Of a stretch of DNA of 61,993 bases, positions 1-29,573 are shown piece after piece (position 1 is the first letter of the stretch; each line of letters opens with the position of its first letter). Position numbers and translations under genes: made by a program. The DNA comes from Nocardia exalbida NBRC 100660 (GTDB lineage Bacteria > Actinomycetota > Actinomycetes > Mycobacteriales > Mycobacteriaceae): assembly GCF_000308575.1 (NCBI RefSeq), contig NZ_BAFZ01000107.1:1-61993 (forward strand). The letters are read 5' to 3'. The notes under the pieces are model-generated. The model was not told the origin of the DNA. It was given only the letters and a program-made list of their open reading frames with translations, and searched no databases.

Positions 1-22777
<22,777 letters not shown>

Positions 22778-22857
22778 ACCCGGAGGGGACGCGCACCTAT
22801 CCGAGCGTGGCGCCTGCGTCTCCAGGTTGAGTTCTCACATCAAATCAGGCAAAAAAT

Positions 22858-22869
22858 GTTCATTTGAAC
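22858..22869. promoter_or_regulatory. small palindrome in AT-rich stretch upstream of the NRPS
   Basis: GTTCA-N2-TGAAC lies in a locally AT-rich stretch 81 bp upstream of the GTG start of the large NRPS gene. It may be an operator or promoter element. It does not match the IdeR iron box. Confidence 0.3.
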
Positions 22870-23211
22870 TATCTGTCCAACGGGCCGGGCTTGTTACATG
22901 GGCTCGACCGTGCCCAGAACCCACTGACCGGCTCCGCCGGGACCTTCTTTGCGAATCACCGGATCAATCTACCGTCGCCTCCGGCACCCGACCAACCATC
23001 ACTGATAGCCACTGGACATCACCGCAGGCAAACGCGCCGCACGGGTTTGCCAGAAGGATGTTGCGGTTCTCACAGAGGTCACCGATACGCCAGTCCGGCA
23101 CTTTCGCGCCGAGGCGGCAGAGCATCCGGAGCCACCGAAAGGAGCGCCGGAGACCAAGATCACCGCGGCGATCACGACTGCGGAGGGCGTCCTGCGAGTC
23201 GAACCCGGTCC
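22870..23211. other. intergenic stretch upstream of the NRPS, no supported gene
   Basis: There is no convincing gene here. A minus-strand frame ending at 22964 could encode ~53 residues from ATG 23125 (MLCRLGAKVPDWRIGDLCEN...). Its composition is protein-like, but it lacks a clear ribosome site, so it may be a decayed gene end. Confidence 0.35.
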
Positions 23212-23952
23212 TCAGACGGCAGTGACTGCACTGGACCCGGCTGGTCCCATCCACGCACGCAGATCCACGACAGCATCGCAATAGTCGTCGGAGTCGTCGA
23301 GGACCGGTTGGCGCGCGAGGTCGCCATTACGGGCCAACGGCGCCAGCTCCTGGGCGAGGTAGGCGTAACCGGTCGGACGCCCGTCGGTGCCGCTGACGGC
23401 CAAATCTATGCCGTAGGTGTGGTCCGTGCGGGTGACACGTACGTAGATCCGACAGGTGTCTGCCTCGACAAACATGAATCCGGCGAAGCTGTAGTCATCC
23501 GCGAACCACGGCAGCCCGCCACCGACCAGCAGGCTGAACAGACTGAAGAGGCGCTGGTCACCGGAATCTACCGAGCCCTTGTAGTCGAACCCGGAATCGA
23601 CCGCGGTAAGGACGGTATTGCCGTGACTGTCACGCGGCCGGTCCGAGTGGACTGCCAGCAACTGTGTGACAGCGGGCCCGACGGTGAACCGCGCGTGGTC
23701 GACCGCGCCGGTCACATCGAGCAGCCCACCCACGTCGGGGGTCAGTTCGTAATCGACCGCGACACCGGAACTCATCGCAGCGTCGGATGACAGCACGATC
23801 CGCGCGTGCCCGGAGCCAGCGCGTACCACTCCACGTACCCGGGGACCGGCAGCGTTACCTGCCGGGGCGAGAACCAGCGGAATCGCTCGGCACAGCAGCA
23901 GATCGAACCGGCCGTCGGCGTCTGCGTCGGGCACCGAATCACCCCCCCTCAT
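23212..23952 (-). CDS. hypothetical protein coupled to cobM
   Basis: I do not recognise this 246-residue protein. It is acidic, has no evident signal peptide or membrane span, and has an aromatic-rich middle (LPWFADDYSFAGFMFVEADTCRIYVRV). Its ATG overlaps the cobM stop by one base (TGATG), so the two are probably translated together. A GTG at 23934, preceded by a G-run that could act as ribosome site, is an alternative start giving MPDADADGRFD. The run of seven or eight G/C at the junction is a place where an assembly error could alter the frame. Coding status is supported by composition and by the tight spacing. Confidence 0.65.
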   Translation of the reverse strand: MRGGDSVPDADADGRFDLLLCRAIPLVLAPAGNAAGPRVRGVVRAGSGHARIVLSSDAAMSSGVAVDYELTPDVGGLLDVTGAVDHARFTVGPAVTQLLAVHSDRPRDSHGNTVLTAVDSGFDYKGSVDSGDQRLFSLFSLLVGGGLPWFADDYSFAGFMFVEADTCRIYVRVTRTDHTYGIDLAVSGTDGRPTGYAYLAQELAPLARNGDLARQPVLDDSDDYCDAVVDLRAWMGPAGSSAVTAV

Positions 23953-24773
23953 CAGCGCATTCCGTCCCGTCGGCGCGGATACCGCCCGGTTTCTGATTGC
24001 TCTCGCTCCGGTCGGCTATCCGCAGCGGACCCACGGATCCGCGCCGGGTCGTAGAGGTGGGATTCGGCGCACGAGACCGTTGGGGTGAGCGCGCGGCCCA
24101 CCAGGATCACCGCTGCCTGCCGCAGTCCGGCGGCCTCGACCTGGTCGGCGATGTCGCCCAGGGTGCCACGCAACACCAGTTGCTCGGGTTGGCTGGCGCG
24201 GTAGACGACGGCGGCCGGGCAGTCCGATCCGTAGTCGGCGGCCAGTTCGGCGGCCAGGGAGCGGATGCGGGTGATGGCCAAGTGCAGCGCGAGCGTGGCG
24301 CCGGTCGCGGCGAAGTTCGCCAGCGCTTCGGACTCGGGCATCGCGGTGGAGCGGGCCTGGGTGCGGGTCAGCACCACGGACTGCACCAGTTCCGGCACCG
24401 TCAGCTCCGCGCCGAGCACCGCCGCCGCGGCGGCGTAGGCGGGCACGCCCGGCGTGACATCCCACGGCACCCCGTGCGCGTCGAGTCTGCGGGTCTGCTC
24501 GGTCAGCGCCGAGTACAGCGACGGGTCACCCGAGCACAGACGAGCCACATCCTGACCCGCACGGTCCGCGCGCACCAGACGCTCGATGATCTGGTCGAGA
24601 TCCAGGTGCTGGGTGTCGACCAGCTCGGCGTCCGGCGCGCAGTACGCCAGCACGCCGGGATCGAGATAGGTCCCCGCGTACAGGCACACCGGCGACGCGC
24701 GCAGCAACTCGACCGCGCGCACCGTCAGCAGATCGGCCGCGCCCGGCCCGGCCCCGATGAAGTGCACGGTCAT
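23952..24773 (-). CDS. cobM: precorrin-4 C11-methyltransferase
   Basis: This 273-residue SAM-dependent methyltransferase of the tetrapyrrole methylase family adds a methyl group at C11 of precorrin-4 in aerobic cobalamin synthesis. The sequence shows the N-terminal glycine-rich loop MTVHFIGAGPGAADLLTVRA, the ARLCSGDPSLYSAL motif and the VTPGVPAYAAAAA motif typical of CobM/CbiF. The frame is open 13 codons further upstream, but the conserved N terminus starts at the ATG at 24773, so that start was chosen. The C-terminal ~40 residues (after LYDPARIRG) are an arginine-rich extension beyond the family core. In mycobacteria cobM sits among other cob genes; here it stands alone. Confidence 0.92.
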   Translation of the reverse strand: MTVHFIGAGPGAADLLTVRAVELLRASPVCLYAGTYLDPGVLAYCAPDAELVDTQHLDLDQIIERLVRADRAGQDVARLCSGDPSLYSALTEQTRRLDAHGVPWDVTPGVPAYAAAAAVLGAELTVPELVQSVVLTRTQARSTAMPESEALANFAATGATLALHLAITRIRSLAAELAADYGSDCPAAVVYRASQPEQLVLRGTLGDIADQVEAAGLRQAAVILVGRALTPTVSCAESHLYDPARIRGSAADSRPEREQSETGRYPRRRDGMR

Positions 24774-24833
24774 GCGCGCGAGTGTATTGACCGCACACCG
24801 CCCACCCAGCACCCAGGATGCAGGGCCGGCCGC

Positions 24834-25259
24834 TCAGGCGGTGGCGTCGAAGTGGGCGATCACCTTGTCGGGCCGCAGGCGGACGACGAGTTCACCGGGG
24901 ACGCCGTTGCGCTTGCCGAACTCCTCGGCGCGGTCGGCGCCCATGTAGCGGCCGCCGATCTCGGTGGCGGTGCGCAGCAGTTCGTCCGGGTCTTCCGAGA
25001 GAGTGACCGTGCCCCGCAACTGGACCGACGCGTAGGGCGGCTCCTCCAGGTCCACGCATACCGAGACGCGCCCGTCCCTGGCGAACGCCTTGCCCTTCGC
25101 GGTGGACCTGCCGGTGTTGAAGACCAGCTCGTCCCCGTCGATGACGAACCACACCGGCGTCACCATCGGACTGCCGTCGGCGGCCACGAACGCCACCTTG
25201 CCGGTGCGGGTGCCATGGGACAGGAAGTCGCGCACTGCGGGATCGGAGAGAGAGGCCAT
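24834..25259 (-). CDS. PPOX-class F420- or FMN-dependent oxidoreductase
   Basis: This 141-residue split-barrel flavin/deazaflavin protein starts with SDPAVRDFLSHGTRTGKVAFV, followed by DGSPMVTPVWFVIDGDELVFNT and VSVCVDLEEPPYASVQLRG. That is the pattern of the small F420-dependent oxidoreductases (FDOR-B type) common in Actinobacteria. Cofactor choice (F420 or FMN) and substrate cannot be read from the sequence. It lies 61 bp upstream of the cobM start on the same strand and may be cotranscribed with it. The start ATG at 25259 is preceded by a purine-rich GGTGAGCGG. Confidence 0.85.
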   Translation of the reverse strand: MASLSDPAVRDFLSHGTRTGKVAFVAADGSPMVTPVWFVIDGDELVFNTGRSTAKGKAFARDGRVSVCVDLEEPPYASVQLRGTVTLSEDPDELLRTATEIGGRYMGADRAEEFGKRNGVPGELVVRLRPDKVIAHFDATA

Positions 25260-25366
25260 CCGCTCACCCTAGGTCGCGGCCGATGACCGAGCACGCGACA
25301 CTCGCGCACCGACCGCGCTATCCGCACCTGACATTCCCGCCGCGGATGCCCTTCAGGGCGACCCCA

Positions 25367-25396
25367 CTGGCAATTTCATACGCAAACGCATATCAT
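25367..25396 (+). promoter_or_regulatory. sigma-A-like promoter, leaderless transcript
   Basis: A CTGGCA -35 element is separated by 18 bp from a TATCAT -10 element. The expected start falls on the ATG at 25403, so the mRNA is probably leaderless. A direct repeat ACGCA-a-ACGCA lies in the spacer. Confidence 0.5.
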
Positions 25397-25402
25397 CTGC
25401 GA

Positions 25403-25879
25403 ATGCTTACTAACTCCTCCGATCATCAGACCGACGACCGGTCCAGCGGCACCGGCGAACAGCCGTTTTCCGCGGGGACCGTGCTGATGCCCTGGCAAGC
25501 CGGGCCGCGACACGACACACCAAGTCCGGTGTTCGTCAGCGTGACCGACTTCCTCGCCTCCTCCGAGGAGGACGTTCAGGAGATCTACAAAACGGGGATG
25601 CGACTGGGCCGGACCTGGCCCGTGATGCAGGGCGCGGTCGGCCTATGGCTGTGGGGTAGGCCCTCGGAGGCGCGCGGCGGTTCGATCTCCGTGTGGGAAA
25701 CCGAGCAGGACATGCGGCGGTTCGTGCGCTGGCCGGTGCACACCGACATCATGCGGAAATGGCGCGGCCGGGTCCGCGTCGCCACCGACTCGTGGCAAGC
25801 CCCCGAATTCGAAGTGCAGGCGGTGTGGGCACGGGCGAGCAACACGATCGACTTGCGCCCGCATCCACAGGCCGGATGA
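25403..25879 (+). CDS. hypothetical protein, dimeric alpha/beta-barrel-like
   Basis: This is a 158-residue protein. An upstream in-frame ATG at 25283 exists, but it would place the promoter inside the gene, so the ATG at 25403 is preferred. After a polar N-terminal tail of about 30 residues, the body (PSPVFVSVTDFLASSEEDVQEIY ... VGLWLWGRPSEARGGSISVWETEQDM ... VHTDIMRKWRGRV) resembles the ferredoxin-like barrel of small monooxygenase/stress proteins (DUF3291 or ABM type), where W and H residues line a pocket. This is a fold-level guess only. The gene faces away from the oxidoreductase at 25259 and converges on the kinase-like gene that follows. Confidence 0.7.
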   Translation: MLTNSSDHQTDDRSSGTGEQPFSAGTVLMPWQAGPRHDTPSPVFVSVTDFLASSEEDVQEIYKTGMRLGRTWPVMQGAVGLWLWGRPSEARGGSISVWETEQDMRRFVRWPVHTDIMRKWRGRVRVATDSWQAPEFEVQAVWARASNTIDLRPHPQAG

Positions 25880-25955
25880 CCCGTACGGCGTCCGCGCTCC
25901 GGATGGGCGAGCAGACCGAGCGCCCCGGAGAACTACTCCGCCGCTGATGCGCGTA

Positions 25956-26993
25956 TCAGGGTGGCAGCACCCTGGCATCGGCAGGGATCATGCCGAGTTC
26001 TCGTATCCTCTCCAACCGTGCCACCGCGCCATTGATGGCGTTGTCGTGGAGACCGGCGTCGCCGAGCGCCGCCCGGAAGCGGTCCATATCGACGCCATGA
26101 ACCCCGCGCAGCACATCACCCTCGAGTCGCACACCCTTCTGCGCCATGGCGAAATCGGAATCGATATTGATTTCCAGCGGTCGAGTCGACAGGGGAAACG
26201 ATCGACCGTGATCGATGGCGACCACTTCGAGCTGCCCGTCGCGTTCGACGGTGCGATAGTTGCCGGGATGGCGATCGAGCGCACCGATCACGTAATCGAG
26301 TACCGCGACCTGCTGTTGCTGGCCTTTCGGATAGTCGCCGACCGCCCGCGCGGGCTTGGACTCGACGAACTGCTGGATCATGCCCGGCCCTGAGGCCCTG
26401 CCGTCGGGTCCGATCACACCGTCCGTCCGAGCGGTCGGTGGCACCCTGCCGAAACCGAGTAGTTCATCGACTCGATATGCCGCGATCTCGCGACTCGTCA
26501 ACGCACCGGGAGCATGCACGAAAGGCAACCCCGCGTCGTAGTGCTCACCATGGATCGGTTTGTAGATGTTCAATTCGCCGTCGTCCGAGCGCATCCTCCT
26601 TACTGCGGTGGAGCTTTTCGCTACGGCTCCCCTCATCTCGCCCTCGAACCCGACATCCGTGGTCAGCCGACGTGCACGCATGGCGGATTCGGCCGCACCG
26701 GGCTGGTAATCCCACGTTCGCTGCCGAGCCGCCTGCGCCGGATGCACCTGCATCCGGGTACGCGCCTCTTCCAGCAGATGCGACGACCGCTCGTCGGCAT
26801 CCCGGAACTCGCGAGCACCGAGGTCCAACGTGCTACTGGTGCGCCGATAGGTGCCCGCGGCCCTCCTCGACCCCAGATCGAGGGTTCTGGTCAGGCGTTG
26901 GGTGATGTTGCGAAGTAGAGGGGTGACACTGTTTCTCACCGCGAGGACGGCGCCGACGCGCCATCCGAACCCGATGCCGGGTTCGCGGACCAC
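25956..26993 (-). CDS. PI3/PI4-kinase-like phosphotransferase
   Basis: This 345-residue protein has a C-terminal catalytic domain in the phosphatidylinositol 3/4-kinase-like (HipA-like) group. It shows a lysine strand (ELNIYKPI), SREIAAYRVDELLGFGRVPPT, a catalytic loop LDRHPGN (D-R-H-x-x-N) and a metal-binding IDHG near residue 275. The first ~100 residues are basic and arginine-rich and resemble nothing known to me. Bacterial members phosphorylate proteins or small molecules rather than lipids in the cases known; the target here is unknown. It overlaps the upstream 120-residue gene by 58 bp, suggesting the pair is translated together, although a later start is possible. It converges on the 25403 gene. 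Confidence 0.75.
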   Translation of the reverse strand: MVREPGIGFGWRVGAVLAVRNSVTPLLRNITQRLTRTLDLGSRRAAGTYRRTSSTLDLGAREFRDADERSSHLLEEARTRMQVHPAQAARQRTWDYQPGAAESAMRARRLTTDVGFEGEMRGAVAKSSTAVRRMRSDDGELNIYKPIHGEHYDAGLPFVHAPGALTSREIAAYRVDELLGFGRVPPTARTDGVIGPDGRASGPGMIQQFVESKPARAVGDYPKGQQQQVAVLDYVIGALDRHPGNYRTVERDGQLEVVAIDHGRSFPLSTRPLEINIDSDFAMAQKGVRLEGDVLRGVHGVDMDRFRAALGDAGLHDNAINGAVARLERIRELGMIPADARVLPP

Positions 26994-27298
26994 GGGGTAC
27001 GACGGCCCGGCCGCGGCGCTTCTTCCGGGCTTTCGTCGACGACGCGGTAGTAACTCGTCGGCGGCGCCTCCAGCAACGCACGCAGGAAAGGCGGACCTTC
27101 GGTCGGCATCATCCGCGCGGGCGGGTCGAACGCTGCGACACCGCGCTCATACAACCTTTCGGCGAACAAGCATCCGTCAGGGTCGGTCACGGTGAGCGTC
27201 ACACCGCCATCGGTGTCCAACCGAAATTCGGCTACGCGGCGTGGTCGCGCATAACCGACGTCATAGATCGCCACCGAACTCGGCGTGTACTCGGCCAT
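26936..27298 (-). CDS. small hypothetical protein, partner of the kinase-like gene
   Basis: This 120-residue acidic protein reads MAEYTPSSVAIYDVGYARPRR at its start. A strand-rich middle (VAEFRLDTDGGVTLTV, CLFAERLYERGVAAF) and FLRALLEAPPTSYYRVVDES follow. The last 30 residues are low-complexity and lie over the start of the next gene. The ATG at 27298 follows GATGAGG, an acceptable ribosome site. I do not recognise the family. Its position immediately upstream of, and overlapping, the kinase-like gene suggests a substrate, regulator or antitoxin-like partner (inference only). Confidence 0.65.
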   Translation of the reverse strand: MAEYTPSSVAIYDVGYARPRRVAEFRLDTDGGVTLTVTDPDGCLFAERLYERGVAAFDPPARMMPTEGPPFLRALLEAPPTSYYRVVDESPEEAPRPGRRTPWSANPASGSDGASAPSSR

Positions 27299-27632
27299 GA
27301 ACCCTCATCTTCACCCGCGACGAGACGTCCGACAGCGGCACGACCTCCGACCCGAGCGGCATCTCGGGAGCGGACTTGACGTCTCATGGAAGCAACCTAC
27401 TACCGGAGCGGGAGGAAGTCACTGCGAGTGGATCGCTCCGGTTCCAGATGCACCCCGGTTCCACCCGGGCGTGATGAGCGACTCCGGCGAGGGCGCCGTG
27501 CCGTCGAGTGCGACATGAGCGAGCTACAGCACGGCGATATCAAAGCTACTGACCCGCTATCGTCCAGCGGTCATTCGATCTCCGGTGCGTCAAGGCTGCC
27601 GAGGAAGGCGGCCCGCGCGTCGGTCCCTCCGC
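27299..27632. other. 334-bp intergenic region, no gene seen
   Basis: It lies upstream of the kinase-like pair and downstream of the resolvase-like gene, both on the minus strand. Short frames on either strand have no ribosome site or recognisable sequence. The promoter of the 27298 gene must be here. Confidence 0.5.
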
Positions 27633-27980
27633 TCACATGTGGCCCGGGAACCCACGGTGTGGCGGCGCGGCCGGGCGCCGACCGAGCCCCTGCGCCGGGA
27701 TCTGCCGGGATTCGAGAGTGATCAGCGCGCACACCGCCATGATCTCGTCCGCACGAAATTCCACATGGTTCAGCGTCGGAGTGAGCACCGCGACCGCGCC
27801 GACGCGACGCACCACGGTGAGCAGCGCCGCGAGCGACGCGGGGGCGGTCGGACCGGCGACCAGCGTGCGCGCCAGATCGAAACCCGACGCCTTCGCCAGC
27901 GCCCGGATTTCCATCTCGTGCCTGCGCGCGCGCCGCCCGGAGATGTCGCGGCGCAGATACCCGACCACTTTCGGCTTCAT
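27633..27980 (-). CDS. resolvase-like small protein lacking the catalytic serine
   Basis: This 115-residue protein resembles the N-terminal domain of serine recombinases (VVGYLRRDISG ... HEMEIRALAKASGFDLARTLV ... LAALLTVVRRVGAVAVLTPTLNHVEF). The GYxRVS motif that supplies the nucleophilic serine has become GYLRRDIS, and no DNA-binding tail is present, so it is unlikely to recombine DNA. Such short proteins are common in Nocardia, often near regulators. The start is ATG 27980, four to five bases after GAGAGG. The frame is open to 28121 but that extension includes the repeated DNA of the neighbouring duplication. It is divergent from the first HTH-TPR regulator (28243), sharing a 262-bp intergenic region. 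Confidence 0.7.
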   Translation of the reverse strand: MKPKVVGYLRRDISGRRARRHEMEIRALAKASGFDLARTLVAGPTAPASLAALLTVVRRVGAVAVLTPTLNHVEFRADEIMAVCALITLESRQIPAQGLGRRPAAPPHRGFPGHM

Positions 27981-28012
27981 GTTCACCTCTCGTTCGATGG
28001 GAGCGCCCGCCG

Positions 28013-29573
28013 CCGGGGGCTTTCGCCACCGTTCGCGGCTCACCGCGTCCGGAGTGCCGTGCCGACACGACATCGCCCCGGCGGCGCGCGCCCCTAGAGC
28101 CTCGAGGAACGCAGAGCGCACCGCGACGCTGTCAAGCGCGCGAGGCCAGGTGTGCGATATCTGCCGTTGTCCCTCCCCACCTGGGAACTTGTGCTTAAAG
28201 TTCGCTCATCACAGCGGATTTCGCCGAACAGGGGGCCGGAAAGTGATCGACCACGAGATGAACGGCGCATGGACGACGCCGCGATTCCGCAAGTTGCTCG
28301 CCGAAGGGCAGCCCGGACAAGCCCTCGCCCTCGTCCGCAAGGAAATGGGACTCTCCCAAGCCGACTTCGGCGCCCTCCTGCATTGGGACCGCACCCACGC
28401 GGGGCGGGTGGAACGCGGAGAAGTGGGGACCATCTTCGACATTCGCGAATTGGTCCGCGCCGCCGACGCACTGGGTATTCCCCGCTCCGCGCTGCTGCCA
28501 CTCTTGCTCGCGACACCCGATCCGGGGACCATCGACTACAGGGGGGTCGAAGGAGTCGATGACGTGGACCGCAGACAATTCGGCCTGGCAGCGACGATTA
28601 CGGCGGTGGCGGGCGTCTCCATGCCGCCGACCGGGGCGGCTGAACCGATTCGAGTCGGCACCGGCCATATCACCTATATCCGTGTGCTCACGCAACGGCT
28701 GTGGGAGCACGACAACCAGCACGGAGGCGGCGGGGCATTCGACTACGCATCGCGGCAATACGCTTCCGTGCGGCGGCTGCTCGACTCCAAGTCATACGGC
28801 CACCGCATTGGAGCCGAATTGCTGAGTGCCACGGGATGGCTGTCGAATACCGTTGCCTGGCTGGCTCGCGACAGTAATCACCCGGGCACTGCTCGGCGGC
28901 ACCTGACGGAATCGGTTCTGCTGGCCGAACAGTGCGGTGACAACGCCTTGCTGGCCGCTGCCCTCGGAGACCTCGCGAATCTGGCCGCCTCCTCCCCTGC
29001 CTCGTTCGCCGAGCCCGTGCGCATTGCCCGGCGCTCGACCGAACTCGTCAGCAACATACCGTCGGCTCGCATGAACGCTCTGAAGGCCGCCGAGGAGGCA
29101 ACCGCGTACGCGGCCGTCGGTGACGAACAGGAATTCGACCGCGCGATGGCGCGAGTCTGGCGTGAGGCCGATCGCGGTCTCGACAGCCCGGACGACCCGG
29201 CGTGGTTGGAGCACGTCAACGAGGCCGAGCTGCGCGCTCACGAGGCGCGCGGACTCCGCATGCTCGGACACCACGCGCGAGCGGCCGAGCTGTGTCGGGA
29301 GAGCGTCTCCCACGAGAGCTGTTTCCCGCGCGACGAAGCGTCGTACCGCACCTACTACGCCGCCGCCCTCGCCGGCCTCGGCGACACCACCTCCGCGATC
29401 ACCGAAGCCCACACCGCCCTCACCCTGCTGGAAGGCCCGGTCAACTCACCACGCCTCCTGACCGAACTACGCCCCGTCCGCACAGCCGCCGACCACACAC
29501 ACAGCGACGACGCCCAACACTTCCGCCTTCGATTCGACACCCTCGCCGCCACGGCATGACCCGAACGTCCAAC
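28013..29573 (+). repeat. tandem duplication unit 1 (regulator plus its upstream region)
   Basis: A ~1.55-kb unit starts with DNA resembling 29574 onward (shared core GTCCGGAGTGCCGTGCC). It continues into a GTG-started HTH-TPR gene. The block 28270-28475 (206 bp) is identical to 29826-30031, and 29326-29544 (219 bp) is identical to 30870-31088. About 850 bp between the two blocks differ strongly between units. Confidence 0.85.
28243..29559 (+). CDS. XRE-type HTH-TPR regulator, copy 1
   Basis: This 438-residue cytoplasmic regulator has a helix-turn-helix at residues ~28-85 (LVRKEMGLSQADFGALLHWD, RVERGE). A (M/V)DRRQFGLAAT linker lies near residue 110 and helical TPR-like repeats run to the end, probably binding a small ligand or peptide. 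The start is GTG 28243, downstream of GGGGGCCGGAA; the paralogue at 29799 has the same arrangement. The frame stays open for 202 codons upstream, but that DNA is repeat and the antisense of the resolvase-like gene. It is divergent from the resolvase-like gene at 27980. DNA-binding domain and C-terminal 72 residues are identical in DNA to copy 2, whereas the TPR core (residues ~120-360) is not. Confidence 0.9.
   Translation: MIDHEMNGAWTTPRFRKLLAEGQPGQALALVRKEMGLSQADFGALLHWDRTHAGRVERGEVGTIFDIRELVRAADALGIPRSALLPLLLATPDPGTIDYRGVEGVDDVDRRQFGLAATITAVAGVSMPPTGAAEPIRVGTGHITYIRVLTQRLWEHDNQHGGGGAFDYASRQYASVRRLLDSKSYGHRIGAELLSATGWLSNTVAWLARDSNHPGTARRHLTESVLLAEQCGDNALLAAALGDLANLAASSPASFAEPVRIARRSTELVSNIPSARMNALKAAEEATAYAAVGDEQEFDRAMARVWREADRGLDSPDDPAWLEHVNEAELRAHEARGLRMLGHHARAAELCRESVSHESCFPRDEASYRTYYAAALAGLGDTTSAITEAHTALTLLEGPVNSPRLLTELRPVRTAADHTHSDDAQHFRLRFDTLAATA

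Noticed and set aside
22834..22870. Iron-regulator (IdeR) box upstream of the NRPS
   Set aside because: The TTAGG-type 19-bp symmetry is missing; the palindrome there has a different sequence.
22864..23790. Plus-strand 308-residue frame opposite the gene at 23212-23952
   Set aside because: It is low in hydrophobics and shows no family resemblance; the minus-strand protein is far more protein-like and is coupled to cobM.
27637..28242. N-terminal extension of the first HTH-TPR regulator
   Set aside because: The frame is open but runs over the resolvase-like gene and repeated DNA. The paralogue begins at the equivalent GTG, so the short start is used.
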